From Bordetella parapertussis (GTDB lineage: Bacteria; Pseudomonadota; Gammaproteobacteria; Burkholderiales; Burkholderiaceae_B), in contig CAMDEF010000016.1 in NCBI GenBank assembly GCA_945895265.1, positions 1 to 64,000 of the forward strand: a stretch of 64,000 nucleotides of DNA, written 5' to 3'. Positions 54,942-62,645 of this stretch are shown here, in pieces. The notes beneath the pieces were generated by a model that was given only the letters and a program-made list of their open reading frames with translations, searched no databases and was not told where the DNA came from. The translations under genes and the position numbers were made by a program. The first letter of the stretch is position 1, and the number at the start of each line of letters is the position of its first letter.

Positions 54942-56288
54942 TTAAGCAACCATATGAATCGCTTTTTTAACCGTATTGAAAATTTCATCAATCTGGTCTT
55001 CGCTGACGATCAGCGGTGGCGAAAACGCCAAGCTGTCGCCGGTGTAGCGAACTAACACGCCCATTTCTAAGCACTTCAAGAAAACGTCATACGCGCGTGC
55101 ACCTGGCGCACCTGCACGCGACTCAAGTTCAACCGCACCCATCAAGCCAAGGTTTCGGATATCTTTGACGTAAGGCTCGCCACGCAGCGCGTGGATCGCT
55201 TTTTCAAATTTCGGAGCAAGAGCCAACGAACGATCGAATAATTTTTCGCGCTTGTAGATTTCTTGGGTTGCCAGGCAGGCAGCTGCAGCGGCAGGATGCG
55301 ATGAATAGGTGTAGCCGTGAAACATTTCAATCGCATTGGCTGGGCTGGCGTTAAGAATCGCGTCGTAGATATGGGTTTGAGCCGCGACAGCCGACATCGG
55401 GATCGAAGCGTTGTTGATGGCTTTGGCCATCGTAATCATATCGGGGGTCACACCAAAAAATTCGCTGGCAGTGGCTTTGCCTAAGCGACCAAAGCCTGTG
55501 ATCACCTCATCAAATATCAGCAAGATGCCATGCTTGGTGCAGAGCTCGCGCAGGCGTTGCAGGTAACCGACAGGCGGCACCAACACGCCGGTTGAGCCAG
55601 CAACCGGTTCAACGATCACGGCCGCAATCGTCGAGGCGTCGTGCAAGGCGCACAGGCTTTCAAGATGGTCAGCAAGGTGCATGCCCCATTGCGGCTGACC
55701 TTTGCTAAAGCCCATGTCAGGGATGCTATGTGTGTGCGGCAAATGATCAACGCCAGGGATCAGGTTGGCCGAATAGGCCTTGCGATTGGCAACGATGCCA
55801 CCGACTGAAATGCCGCCGAAACCCACGCCGCTATAGCCACGCTCGCGACCAATCAAACGCGTACGCTGGGCTTCGCCACGCGAGCGGTGATAGGCCAATG
55901 CCATCTTGAGTGCGGTGTCGACAGCTTCAGAACCAGAGTTAGCAAAGAAGATGCGATCCAAGCCTTTTGGCATCACGCCAGCGACAACTTTGGCAGCTTC
56001 AAACGCTAACGGGTGCGCCATCTGAAAGGGCGGTGCGTAATCAAGCTCTTGCATTTGCTTGTGCACGGCCTCAATAATTTCGGCGCGGCCATGACCAGCG
56101 TTGACGCACCAGAGGCCAGCGCTTGCATCAAGCACCTTCTGGCCATCCATGGTGGTGAAGTGCATATCTTTGGCACTTTTAAGAATGCGCGGGGCAGCTT
56201 TGAACTGACGGTTGCCTGTGAAAGGCATCCAGAAATTGGTCATGTCCACACTATTGGACAGGCTAACGGCTTCGGTGATAGCGTTCAT
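54942..56288 (-). CDS. Class III omega-aminotransferase (beta-alanine/pyruvate-type)
   Basis: This PLP fold type I enzyme has TNFWMPFTGNRQFK, characteristic of beta-alanine:pyruvate transaminases, and FFANSGSEAVDTALKMA as the phosphate-cup segment. The aspartate is in LLIFDEVITGFGR and the PLP lysine in TMAKAINNASIPM. ATG 56288 has GGAG before it. It has 448 residues and is divergent from a MocR-type regulator with which it shares an inverted-repeat operator, so it is probably induced by an amine or omega-amino acid such as beta-alanine or taurine. Exact substrate not shown. Confidence 0.92.
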   Translation of the reverse strand: MNAITEAVSLSNSVDMTNFWMPFTGNRQFKAAPRILKSAKDMHFTTMDGQKVLDASAGLWCVNAGHGRAEIIEAVHKQMQELDYAPPFQMAHPLAFEAAKVVAGVMPKGLDRIFFANSGSEAVDTALKMALAYHRSRGEAQRTRLIGRERGYSGVGFGGISVGGIVANRKAYSANLIPGVDHLPHTHSIPDMGFSKGQPQWGMHLADHLESLCALHDASTIAAVIVEPVAGSTGVLVPPVGYLQRLRELCTKHGILLIFDEVITGFGRLGKATASEFFGVTPDMITMAKAINNASIPMSAVAAQTHIYDAILNASPANAIEMFHGYTYSSHPAAAAACLATQEIYKREKLFDRSLALAPKFEKAIHALRGEPYVKDIRNLGLMGAVELESRAGAPGARAYDVFLKCLEMGVLVRYTGDSLAFSPPLIVSEDQIDEIFNTVKKAIHMVA

Positions 56289-56344
56289 GGGGTTCTCCGG
56301 TAATCGGGTTGTACGCTTACTGTAGCGCCGCAATACCGGTCGTG

Positions 56345-56384
56345 ACCAGTACAGTTATACAAATATGTGGCAAACTGTACTGGT
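56345..56384. promoter_or_regulatory. Palindromic operator between aminotransferase and MocR genes
   Basis: ACCAGTACAGTT at 56345-56356 and AACTGTACTGGT at 56373-56384 are perfect 12-bp inverted repeats separated by 16 bases. The site lies 57 bases before the aminotransferase ATG and 75 before the regulator start. It is the obvious binding site for the MocR regulator encoded next to it. Confidence 0.8.
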
Positions 56385-56459
56385 ACCTGGGTGACTTGGG
56401 ACAGCGCTTGCGCGCCCCAGCCTCAGTGGTTCGCCCGTTCTCACCTAAAGGTGCCTCAA

Positions 56460-57860
56460 TTGGCCTTTTCACTGAATCTTGATCGCCAAGCTGACCTGAG
56501 CTTGGTCGAGCAAATCGTCGCTACGTTGACCGCTGCGATCGCGAGTCGTGCCTTACGGGCGGGTGACGCTTTACCTTCGGTGCGCCAGTTGGCGCGTGAG
56601 CAGGGCCTCAGCGCCTTTACCGTCTCAGAGGCGTATCAGCGCCTGGTCGCGGCCGGTCAAGTGGTGGCGAAGCGGGGCGCCTCCTATCGTGTGGTGGATA
56701 AGCGTGCGGCGCTGCCCCAGTCAATCCCCACGTGGTCCGCACCGACTCTGAGTGCGGCGTGGCTGTTGTCAGACGTTTTCGCCGACCACTCGGTGCCGAT
56801 CAAGGCGGGTTGTGGTTGGATACCCGGCGAGTGGATCAACGAAAGTGGTTTACAGCATGCCTTGCGCACCGTCAGTCGTGTGCCGGGCGCGCGGTTTGGC
56901 GGCTATGGACACCCCTATGGCATGGCGTCGTTGCGCGAGCAAATCGCAGCCAGGCTCAGGCGCAATGACATCCCTGTTGAGGCTGCAAATGTGCTGCTCA
57001 CTCAGGGTGCTACGCAAGCACTTGATTTGGTGGTGCGCACGATCTTACGTCCTGGCGATACTGTCATTGTTGAAGATCCTTGTTATTGCAATTTGCTTCA
57101 GATTTTGCAGCTTGCGGGTTTAAAGGTTGTGGGCTTGCCCCGAAACGCAGACGGCCATGATCTTGATCAGCTCAGTCAGTTGATTAAGCGCGCGCGCCCC
57201 AAAGCGATTTTTATAAATACTGTGTTGCAAAATCCTTCAGGTACCACGTTATCGTTGAGTCGCGCCAAGGGCTTGCTTGAGATCGCCGATCAGCACGGCT
57301 TATGGGTGATCGAAGACGATATCTATCGCGAGCTCGCACCTGAAGGCGCGCCGTGCCTCGCTGCACTCGAGGGGCTGCGTCGCGTCATCTATATTTCAGG
57401 CTTCTCGAAAACGATTACGCCTACGTTGCGGGTGGGCTATGTGGCCGCACATCCTGACATACTGGCAAGTTTGGCGCGCAGCAAAATGGCCGTTGGCCTC
57501 ACTTCGTCAGAGGTCACCGAGCGTTTGGTGGCCAACGTTTTGACAGATGGTCACTACCAACAACATCTCAAGTTTTTAACCGAAAAATTAAAACAGGCGC
57601 ATCAGCGTGTGTGCGCAAGTATGCAGGCAGTGGGCGTTGAGATTTTTGAGCAACCAGAAGCCGGTTTGTTTTTGTGGGCGCGTCTGCCGATTGATCAAAA
57701 ACAAAGTACCGGTGTCGCAACCCGCGCCTTGCAACATGGCATTTGGTTGGCCCCTGGGGCATATTTTCGACCGGAAGATCGCGCTTCGAACTGGTTTCGC
57801 TTTAACGTGGCCAACTCAGATCATCCGGTTTTATGGGATTTCATCCGCACGCTTTCTTAG
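56460..57860 (+). CDS. MocR/PdxR-type regulator (GntR HTH fused to aminotransferase fold)
   Basis: Residues 1-70 form a GntR winged helix (DLSLVEQIVATLTAAI, then LPSVRQLAREQGLSAFTVSEAY). The remaining 390 residues form a class I aminotransferase fold with the PLP lysine in ISGFSKTITPTLRVGY and IEDDIYRELA. These regulators sense PLP-linked amino compounds. TTG 56460 is chosen since AAGGTG lies six bases upstream and the protein then begins in family style (AFSLNLDRQ); GTG 56367 would fall inside the operator. Confidence 0.92.
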   Translation: MAFSLNLDRQADLSLVEQIVATLTAAIASRALRAGDALPSVRQLAREQGLSAFTVSEAYQRLVAAGQVVAKRGASYRVVDKRAALPQSIPTWSAPTLSAAWLLSDVFADHSVPIKAGCGWIPGEWINESGLQHALRTVSRVPGARFGGYGHPYGMASLREQIAARLRRNDIPVEAANVLLTQGATQALDLVVRTILRPGDTVIVEDPCYCNLLQILQLAGLKVVGLPRNADGHDLDQLSQLIKRARPKAIFINTVLQNPSGTTLSLSRAKGLLEIADQHGLWVIEDDIYRELAPEGAPCLAALEGLRRVIYISGFSKTITPTLRVGYVAAHPDILASLARSKMAVGLTSSEVTERLVANVLTDGHYQQHLKFLTEKLKQAHQRVCASMQAVGVEIFEQPEAGLFLWARLPIDQKQSTGVATRALQHGIWLAPGAYFRPEDRASNWFRFNVANSDHPVLWDFIRTLS

Positions 57861-57927
57861 AGCTGTTCGCGCGCCAAAGTCGGTGCGCGCGGCGCGCCTT
57901 AGGGTTCTCTGTTGTCAGAATGCTTTT

Positions 57928-58413
57928 CTAACGGTCAACCGCCAAATAAAGCGTCTCTTTGATTTCTTCCATGACAACGTAGCTGCGCGACTCGGCTGAA
58001 GCAGGCAGGCGTTTGAGGATCTCGCCCAAAAGCTGTCGATATTTGCTCATCTCAGCCAAACGCGCCTTGATCAAATAATCAAAATCACCCGACACGAGGT
58101 GGCATTCCATGACCTCAGGAACATATTCAAGTTCTTTTTTGACTTTTTCAAAAACGTCATCGGATTTTGTCGAGAGCTTGATCTCAAGAAATACCAACAG
58201 ACTCTTGCCAAGCGCGGCAGGGTTGACTCGCGCGTAGTAGCCCATGATGATGCCTTCACGCTCGAGTCGTTTGACACGTTCTGAACAAGGGGTCGCAGAC
58301 AGGTTCACACGCTCGGCCAAGTCGGTCATTGAGATGCGGCCATCGCGTTGTAAGACATCGAGTATCTTGAGGTCGATGCGGTCGAGCGGGCGCGGGGGGT
58401 CTTTTATCGTCAC
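57928..58413 (-). CDS. Lrp/AsnC-family regulator (Lrp-like)
   Basis: The protein opens with LDRIDLKILDVLQRDGRISMT, then the recognition segment LSATPCSERVKRLEREGII, followed by the RAM domain with CHLVSGDFDYLIKARLAEM. This is closer to the global Lrp type (for example GYYARVNPAALG) than the copy at 50414. GTG 58413 is used; a TTG seven codons earlier is possible. It is convergent with the MocR gene and divergent from the esterase gene. Confidence 0.93.
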   Translation of the reverse strand: MTIKDPPRPLDRIDLKILDVLQRDGRISMTDLAERVNLSATPCSERVKRLEREGIIMGYYARVNPAALGKSLLVFLEIKLSTKSDDVFEKVKKELEYVPEVMECHLVSGDFDYLIKARLAEMSKYRQLLGEILKRLPASAESRSYVVMEEIKETLYLAVDR

Positions 58414-58532
58414 GGGGCAGATCCGAAAAGTCAAAACAGTAAAAGGCAGGTAAAACTATGGCTTAACGACTTGATTTTAGTGATTTCTGCTGTAATGCTG
58501 TCAGAATCTTTTTACATGGATCTCAACGCCCT

Positions 58533-59810
58533 ATGTCGATCGCCCCACAGCCCGTCACCGTTACGCTTAAGCAAGGCCAAGTCACAGGTCTGCAAACCCA
58601 GACGGTCACGCAGTTCTTAGGGCTGCGTTACGCCCAAGCTCCAACCGGCGCCTTGCGCTTTGCTCCGCCGCAAGCCTTATTGCCCCAGCCGCCGTTTGAC
58701 GCAACCCAATCGGGGCCCGTGTGCCCGCAGTTGCCCTCTCGCCTGCGTACGGTGATGGGTGACTTTGAGGACGGGCAAGATGAAGACTGTTTGCGCTTAG
58801 CGATTTGGACACCTGGCTGCGACCGGCGTAAGCGCCCAGTGGTGGTGTGGCTACACGGCGGTGCCTGGCAAAGCGGTGGCGGCGCGCTGGCCTGGTACGA
58901 CGGTACTCGCCTGGCGGCGAAGGGTGACTGCGTAGTGGTTGGTGTCAATTATCGGCTTGCCGCGCTCGGATGGTTATATGTGCCGGGTGAAACGGCCAAC
59001 ATGGGGCTGCTTGATGAAGAGGCTGCCGTGCGTTGGGTGGTCGACAACATCGAGCATTTTGGCGGTGACCCTGCCAACATCACCATGATGGGTCAGTCGG
59101 CGGGGGGCTTCAATATTGCAGCGATGCTCGCGCGCGAGCCCCTCTTCAGCCGTGCGATTTTGCAAAGCGCGTCGCTTGGGCGCGGGTTTCGTGAACCGGC
59201 GCAAGCCGCGCACCTCAGCCGCGTGTTTTTGCAGGCGGCAGGTGCGCAGACTGTTGAGCAGGCGCGTGCCTTGCCGGTGGCGAGTTTATTGGCAGCTCAA
59301 CAGGCCCCGAGCGTGATGGCTGCGCTCAAAGAAGAAGGCGCGAATCGCAGTTTATTTTGCCCGGTGGGTGATGCCGAGTTTTTTCGCTTGCCGCTTGCCC
59401 CACTGATGCAGCACGCGGCGACCCGTGCCGATGTGTTGCTAGGCTATACCCGCGATGAAATGACCGCGTTTCCGGGCACCGAGCGTGATACGGCCAGTCA
59501 ACAACTGGGTGAAAAAATCTTTGGTGCCCCGTCGCGACAATGGGCGCAAGACGCACACGCTGCTGGTCGGCAAGCGTGGGTGTTTGAGTTTGCTTATGGG
59601 CCTAATCCCGTGTTCGGCGCCTGCCATTGCAGCGAGTTGCCGTTTGTGTTTGGTAATGTTGAGAGCTTTGATGGGGCTGCAATGTTGCAGGGGATGACAG
59701 AAGAACATGGTGCGCGCCTAGTCGAGCAGATGCAGAACGCTTGGATTGCGTTCATTCATGGCCGCTCGCCTGGCTGGGCACCCAGCCCAGCGGTGCATGT
59801 TTTTGAATAA
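58533..59810 (+). CDS. Type B carboxylesterase
   Basis: The alpha/beta-hydrolase triad is visible: Ser in GQSAGG (about residue 190), Glu in LLGYTRDEMTAF, and His in GACHCSELPFVFGN. The oxyanion hole is VVWLHGGAWQSGG, and the typical opening GLRYAQAPTGALRF is present. At 425 residues it is about 60-100 shorter than usual type B esterases, with the reduction in the region between Ser and Glu. No signal peptide. Substrate unknown. Confidence 0.9.
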   Translation: MSIAPQPVTVTLKQGQVTGLQTQTVTQFLGLRYAQAPTGALRFAPPQALLPQPPFDATQSGPVCPQLPSRLRTVMGDFEDGQDEDCLRLAIWTPGCDRRKRPVVVWLHGGAWQSGGGALAWYDGTRLAAKGDCVVVGVNYRLAALGWLYVPGETANMGLLDEEAAVRWVVDNIEHFGGDPANITMMGQSAGGFNIAAMLAREPLFSRAILQSASLGRGFREPAQAAHLSRVFLQAAGAQTVEQARALPVASLLAAQQAPSVMAALKEEGANRSLFCPVGDAEFFRLPLAPLMQHAATRADVLLGYTRDEMTAFPGTERDTASQQLGEKIFGAPSRQWAQDAHAAGRQAWVFEFAYGPNPVFGACHCSELPFVFGNVESFDGAAMLQGMTEEHGARLVEQMQNAWIAFIHGRSPGWAPSPAVHVFE

Positions 59811-59936
59811 GATGGATCTTTGTCTGTGCTTAAAATCCGTATTGGTGTCTTAGCGCCTGTGATGCGTGCTTGTTTTGCATCTTTCAGTGCTACGGGCACT
59901 CCTTTTTAAATTAGATTAAAACAAAGGATCATCAGT

Positions 59937-60938
59937 ATGCGTTTGAATATCCAGCTGTCTCGTGTCGCGCTGTTTGTGATGGCGGTGGGCGTCTGTAGCC
60001 TGTTCTTGCTGAGCCCGCGCGTGGCGCAGGCGCAAACCCCGGGCGTCTACCCAGACAAGCCGGTCAAGATTATTGTGGCGAACCCGCCGGGTGGCCCGAT
60101 CGACGTGATTTTGCGGGTGTTAGCCACGCGGCTCAGCGTGGTGTGGGGCCAACCCGTTGTGGTTGAAAATCGTCCGGGCGGTGCAGGCATCGTCAGTACG
60201 ACGGCGCTGGTCAAAGCCCCGGCAGATGGTTACACGATCGGAATGGTGGCCGCGTCGTCTGTCACCATCATGCCGTTTGCGGTAGACAGTTTGCCCTACG
60301 ACCCAGTCAAAGACTTGCAGCCGATCTCATTGGTTGCGCGTACGCCCTTCATTTTTATTGTGCGCCAAGAGAGCCCGTTAAAAACCTGGCAAGATTTTGT
60401 TGAACAGGCCAAAACACGCGATTTGACGATCGGCTCTTACGCCATTGGTTCTGCCTTTCATATGGTCTGGGAGCAAACCGCACGCCGCGTAGGCATCAAG
60501 GCTGTCTATGCACCTGCCAACGCGGCGAGCAAGACGCAGGGTGATCTTGTGGGAGGCCAGTTGGATATTGCGCTTGAGGCGCCGTCTAGCGCTCGGGCAA
60601 TGCTCGATGGCGGACGGGTGCGGGCGATTGCGATCACCAGCCCCGAGCGCTTCGTGGGTTTGCCAGATACCCCAACCCTGTCTGAGTCTGGCTTAGCTGG
60701 TTATTCGTCGCTTCCGTGGCTCGGGTTGATGGGCCCGACCGGTATCCCCCCAGAGCGCGTTGCCCTGATTCAGAAAACCGTGGCGCAAATTTTGCAAGAG
60801 CCGGCCATGCTCAAACAACTCGAAACACTGGGGATGATGCCGGTAGGCAGCACACCACAACAGATGGGTGAGACGATTGCGCAAGAGCGGCTGCTGATGC
60901 AGCCACTGGTAAAAGAACTCGGGATTCGCTTGAATTGA
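59937..60938 (+). CDS. Bug-family tripartite tricarboxylate transporter substrate-binding protein
   Basis: A signal peptide (VALFVMAVGVCSLFLLSPRV, cut near AQAQT) precedes the Bug domain: YPDKPVKIIVANPPGGPID, VVENRPGGAGIVST and LPYDPVKDLQPISLV. The family loop often GxxxH is here YAIGSAFHMVWEQ. It has AAAGGA before the ATG. Convergent neighbours (PEP-mutase, isochorismatase and AtuA families) look catabolic, so this receptor may feed their substrate; no membrane subunits are adjacent. Confidence 0.92.
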   Translation: MRLNIQLSRVALFVMAVGVCSLFLLSPRVAQAQTPGVYPDKPVKIIVANPPGGPIDVILRVLATRLSVVWGQPVVVENRPGGAGIVSTTALVKAPADGYTIGMVAASSVTIMPFAVDSLPYDPVKDLQPISLVARTPFIFIVRQESPLKTWQDFVEQAKTRDLTIGSYAIGSAFHMVWEQTARRVGIKAVYAPANAASKTQGDLVGGQLDIALEAPSSARAMLDGGRVRAIAITSPERFVGLPDTPTLSESGLAGYSSLPWLGLMGPTGIPPERVALIQKTVAQILQEPAMLKQLETLGMMPVGSTPQQMGETIAQERLLMQPLVKELGIRLN

Positions 60939-60995
60939 TCTCCTCCTCGACCTCGTCCTGATGACCGCCGCTGCCGCGGGAAGATATGGGGATTT

Positions 60996-61934
60996 CTAAG
61001 GCTTAACTCCCGGAATGAGGTCGATCGCTGCGGCGGGGTCAACATAACGGCTTTCAAGATCCATGAAAGCTGGGTACTCAAAAAGATTCCAGAGGCTGCG
61101 GTGGTCAACCATGCGATCCGAGAACGCCGCGCTCGAGCCCTTGCGTGCCAACTCTTCATATAAGGCCTTGCCGACTGAAGCAATGACGCGAGTCATCGAG
61201 TTCGGAAAGATCGCGATGCTATAGCCCAAGGCGGTGAGTTGATCAACCGGTAGCATTGGCGTGCGACCCCCTTCAACGAGATTCGCCAGCGTGGGTATCT
61301 TGACTTGCTGGTTGAGCAAACGCATTTCGTCGGCAGATTCTGGCGACTCAAGAAAGCACACGTCAGCACCGGCTTCGGCGTAGCGCTGCGAGCGTTCGAT
61401 GGCCGCATTGATGCCTAGATCACTGCGGGCATCGGTACGCGCAATGATGACGACATTCGGATCGTGCCGCGTATCGACTGCCGCTTTAATGCGCCCCACC
61501 ATTTCTGCAGTCGAGACGATTCTGCGACCAGGCTCGTGTCCACAGCGTTTGGGCCAAGCTTGGTCTTCGATTTGGATGCCACTGATGCCTGCGCGTTCGA
61601 ATTCACGCACGGTGCGAATCACATTCAGTGGCCCACCATAGCCGGTGTCGGCATCGGCAATGATGGGGATGGTAGTGACGTCGGCCATGCGCTTAGCTTG
61701 ATCCACAATTTCGGCGAAAGACAGCAGAGCAACATCGGGCGCACCGAGGCGCGTAATCGATACCCCCGAGCCGGTCATATAAGCCGCTTTGCACCCAGCC
61801 TGTTCGGCGAGTCGAATCGTCAGACAGTCAAAGGCGCCAGGCGCGACCAGCAGCGCAGGATCGGCAATGAGCGCGCGTAGCTGTTGATTTTTGCCGGGAT
61901 GAATGCCGAGTGATAGGGGCATTGAGAGACTCAT
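60996..61934 (-). CDS. Isocitrate lyase/PEP mutase-family protein (oxaloacetate decarboxylase-like)
   Basis: The TIM-barrel enzyme shows VAPGAFDCLTIRLAEQAGC near the start, then PIIADADTGYGGP with the metal-binding aspartates. GISGIQIEDQAWPKRCGH replaces the KKCGH motif of isocitrate lyases, and IIARTDAR and LESPES follow. Such proteins cleave or decarboxylate 2-alkylmalate or oxaloacetate-type compounds. Its start overlaps the isochorismatase stop by four bases. Confidence 0.9.
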   Translation of the reverse strand: MSLSMPLSLGIHPGKNQQLRALIADPALLVAPGAFDCLTIRLAEQAGCKAAYMTGSGVSITRLGAPDVALLSFAEIVDQAKRMADVTTIPIIADADTGYGGPLNVIRTVREFERAGISGIQIEDQAWPKRCGHEPGRRIVSTAEMVGRIKAAVDTRHDPNVVIIARTDARSDLGINAAIERSQRYAEAGADVCFLESPESADEMRLLNQQVKIPTLANLVEGGRTPMLPVDQLTALGYSIAIFPNSMTRVIASVGKALYEELARKGSSAAFSDRMVDHRSLWNLFEYPAFMDLESRYVDPAAAIDLIPGVKP

Positions 61935-62599
61935 GTGAGGGCCTTTTGTTTTGCAGTTTGAATGGCAGCGAGGACGGTATCGCAGCGATGGATTGGATAG
62001 CGCGCTCGAAAGAAGTTGAGAGAGCCTTCGTGAAGTAACGCATTGGGTGTCGCCACCGCGTCTTCAAGCACGACGACGTAATAGTCGTGATACGAGGCAG
62101 ACCGAACGGTGGATTCGACGCAGCCTTCAGTTACGGTGCCCAAAATAATGACACTTTGAATACCTTGTGTGCGCAAGATGTGATCGAGATTGGTGCCAAC
62201 AAAACCATCGGGACGAAACTTTTCAACCACCCAGTCGGTTTTTTGAACAGTTAACCCGTCGACAAATTCGTAGCCCCAGGTTCCGGGCTTGGTGTAGTCA
62301 GGGGCTTTGCCGTCGCGCGTTTTAAAGCGTAACCAAGCAGGCGAATCCATGCGGGCATCGGGCAGTGAGGCTTGCCGCAAAAAAATCGTTCGCATGCCTA
62401 GCGCCTGTGCTTTGCCAACAAACTCAACCATTTTTTTGACGGCAGGCGCCATACGCGCGACATCTTTTCCGAATTTGGCAAAATGTCCGTCGACATGACA
62501 AAAGTCATTTTGCACGTCAACCACAATGACTGCAGTCCAGCGCGGATCAACAAGTTCGTCAAGGGTATCTAAAACTTCGCGGCCCATGATGGTTTTCAT
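61931..62599 (-). CDS. Isochorismatase-family cysteine hydrolase
   Basis: The catalytic triad of the family is visible: Asp in VIVVDVQNDFCH, Lys in KFRPDGF region, and Cys in GTVTEGCVESTVRSA. Relatives act as amidases (for example on N-carbamoyl compounds, biuret or ureidoacrylate). The 222-residue length is typical. It is translationally coupled to the PEP-mutase-family gene and follows the AtuA-family gene by 46 bases, so the three form one operon. Confidence 0.9.
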   Translation of the reverse strand: MKTIMGREVLDTLDELVDPRWTAVIVVDVQNDFCHVDGHFAKFGKDVARMAPAVKKMVEFVGKAQALGMRTIFLRQASLPDARMDSPAWLRFKTRDGKAPDYTKPGTWGYEFVDGLTVQKTDWVVEKFRPDGFVGTNLDHILRTQGIQSVIILGTVTEGCVESTVRSASYHDYYVVVLEDAVATPNALLHEGSLNFFRARYPIHRCDTVLAAIQTAKQKALT

Positions 62600-62645
62600 T
62601 TAAGGCGTCCTGTGTGGGGGCGTGTTGAGTCGAGTGTCATCGGTT

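Noticed and set aside
54929..54946. Inverted repeat CTTAAG...CTTAAG at the end of the aminotransferase gene
   Set aside because: Six-base arms formed partly by the stop codon region; the true terminator is the T-tailed hairpin just beyond it.
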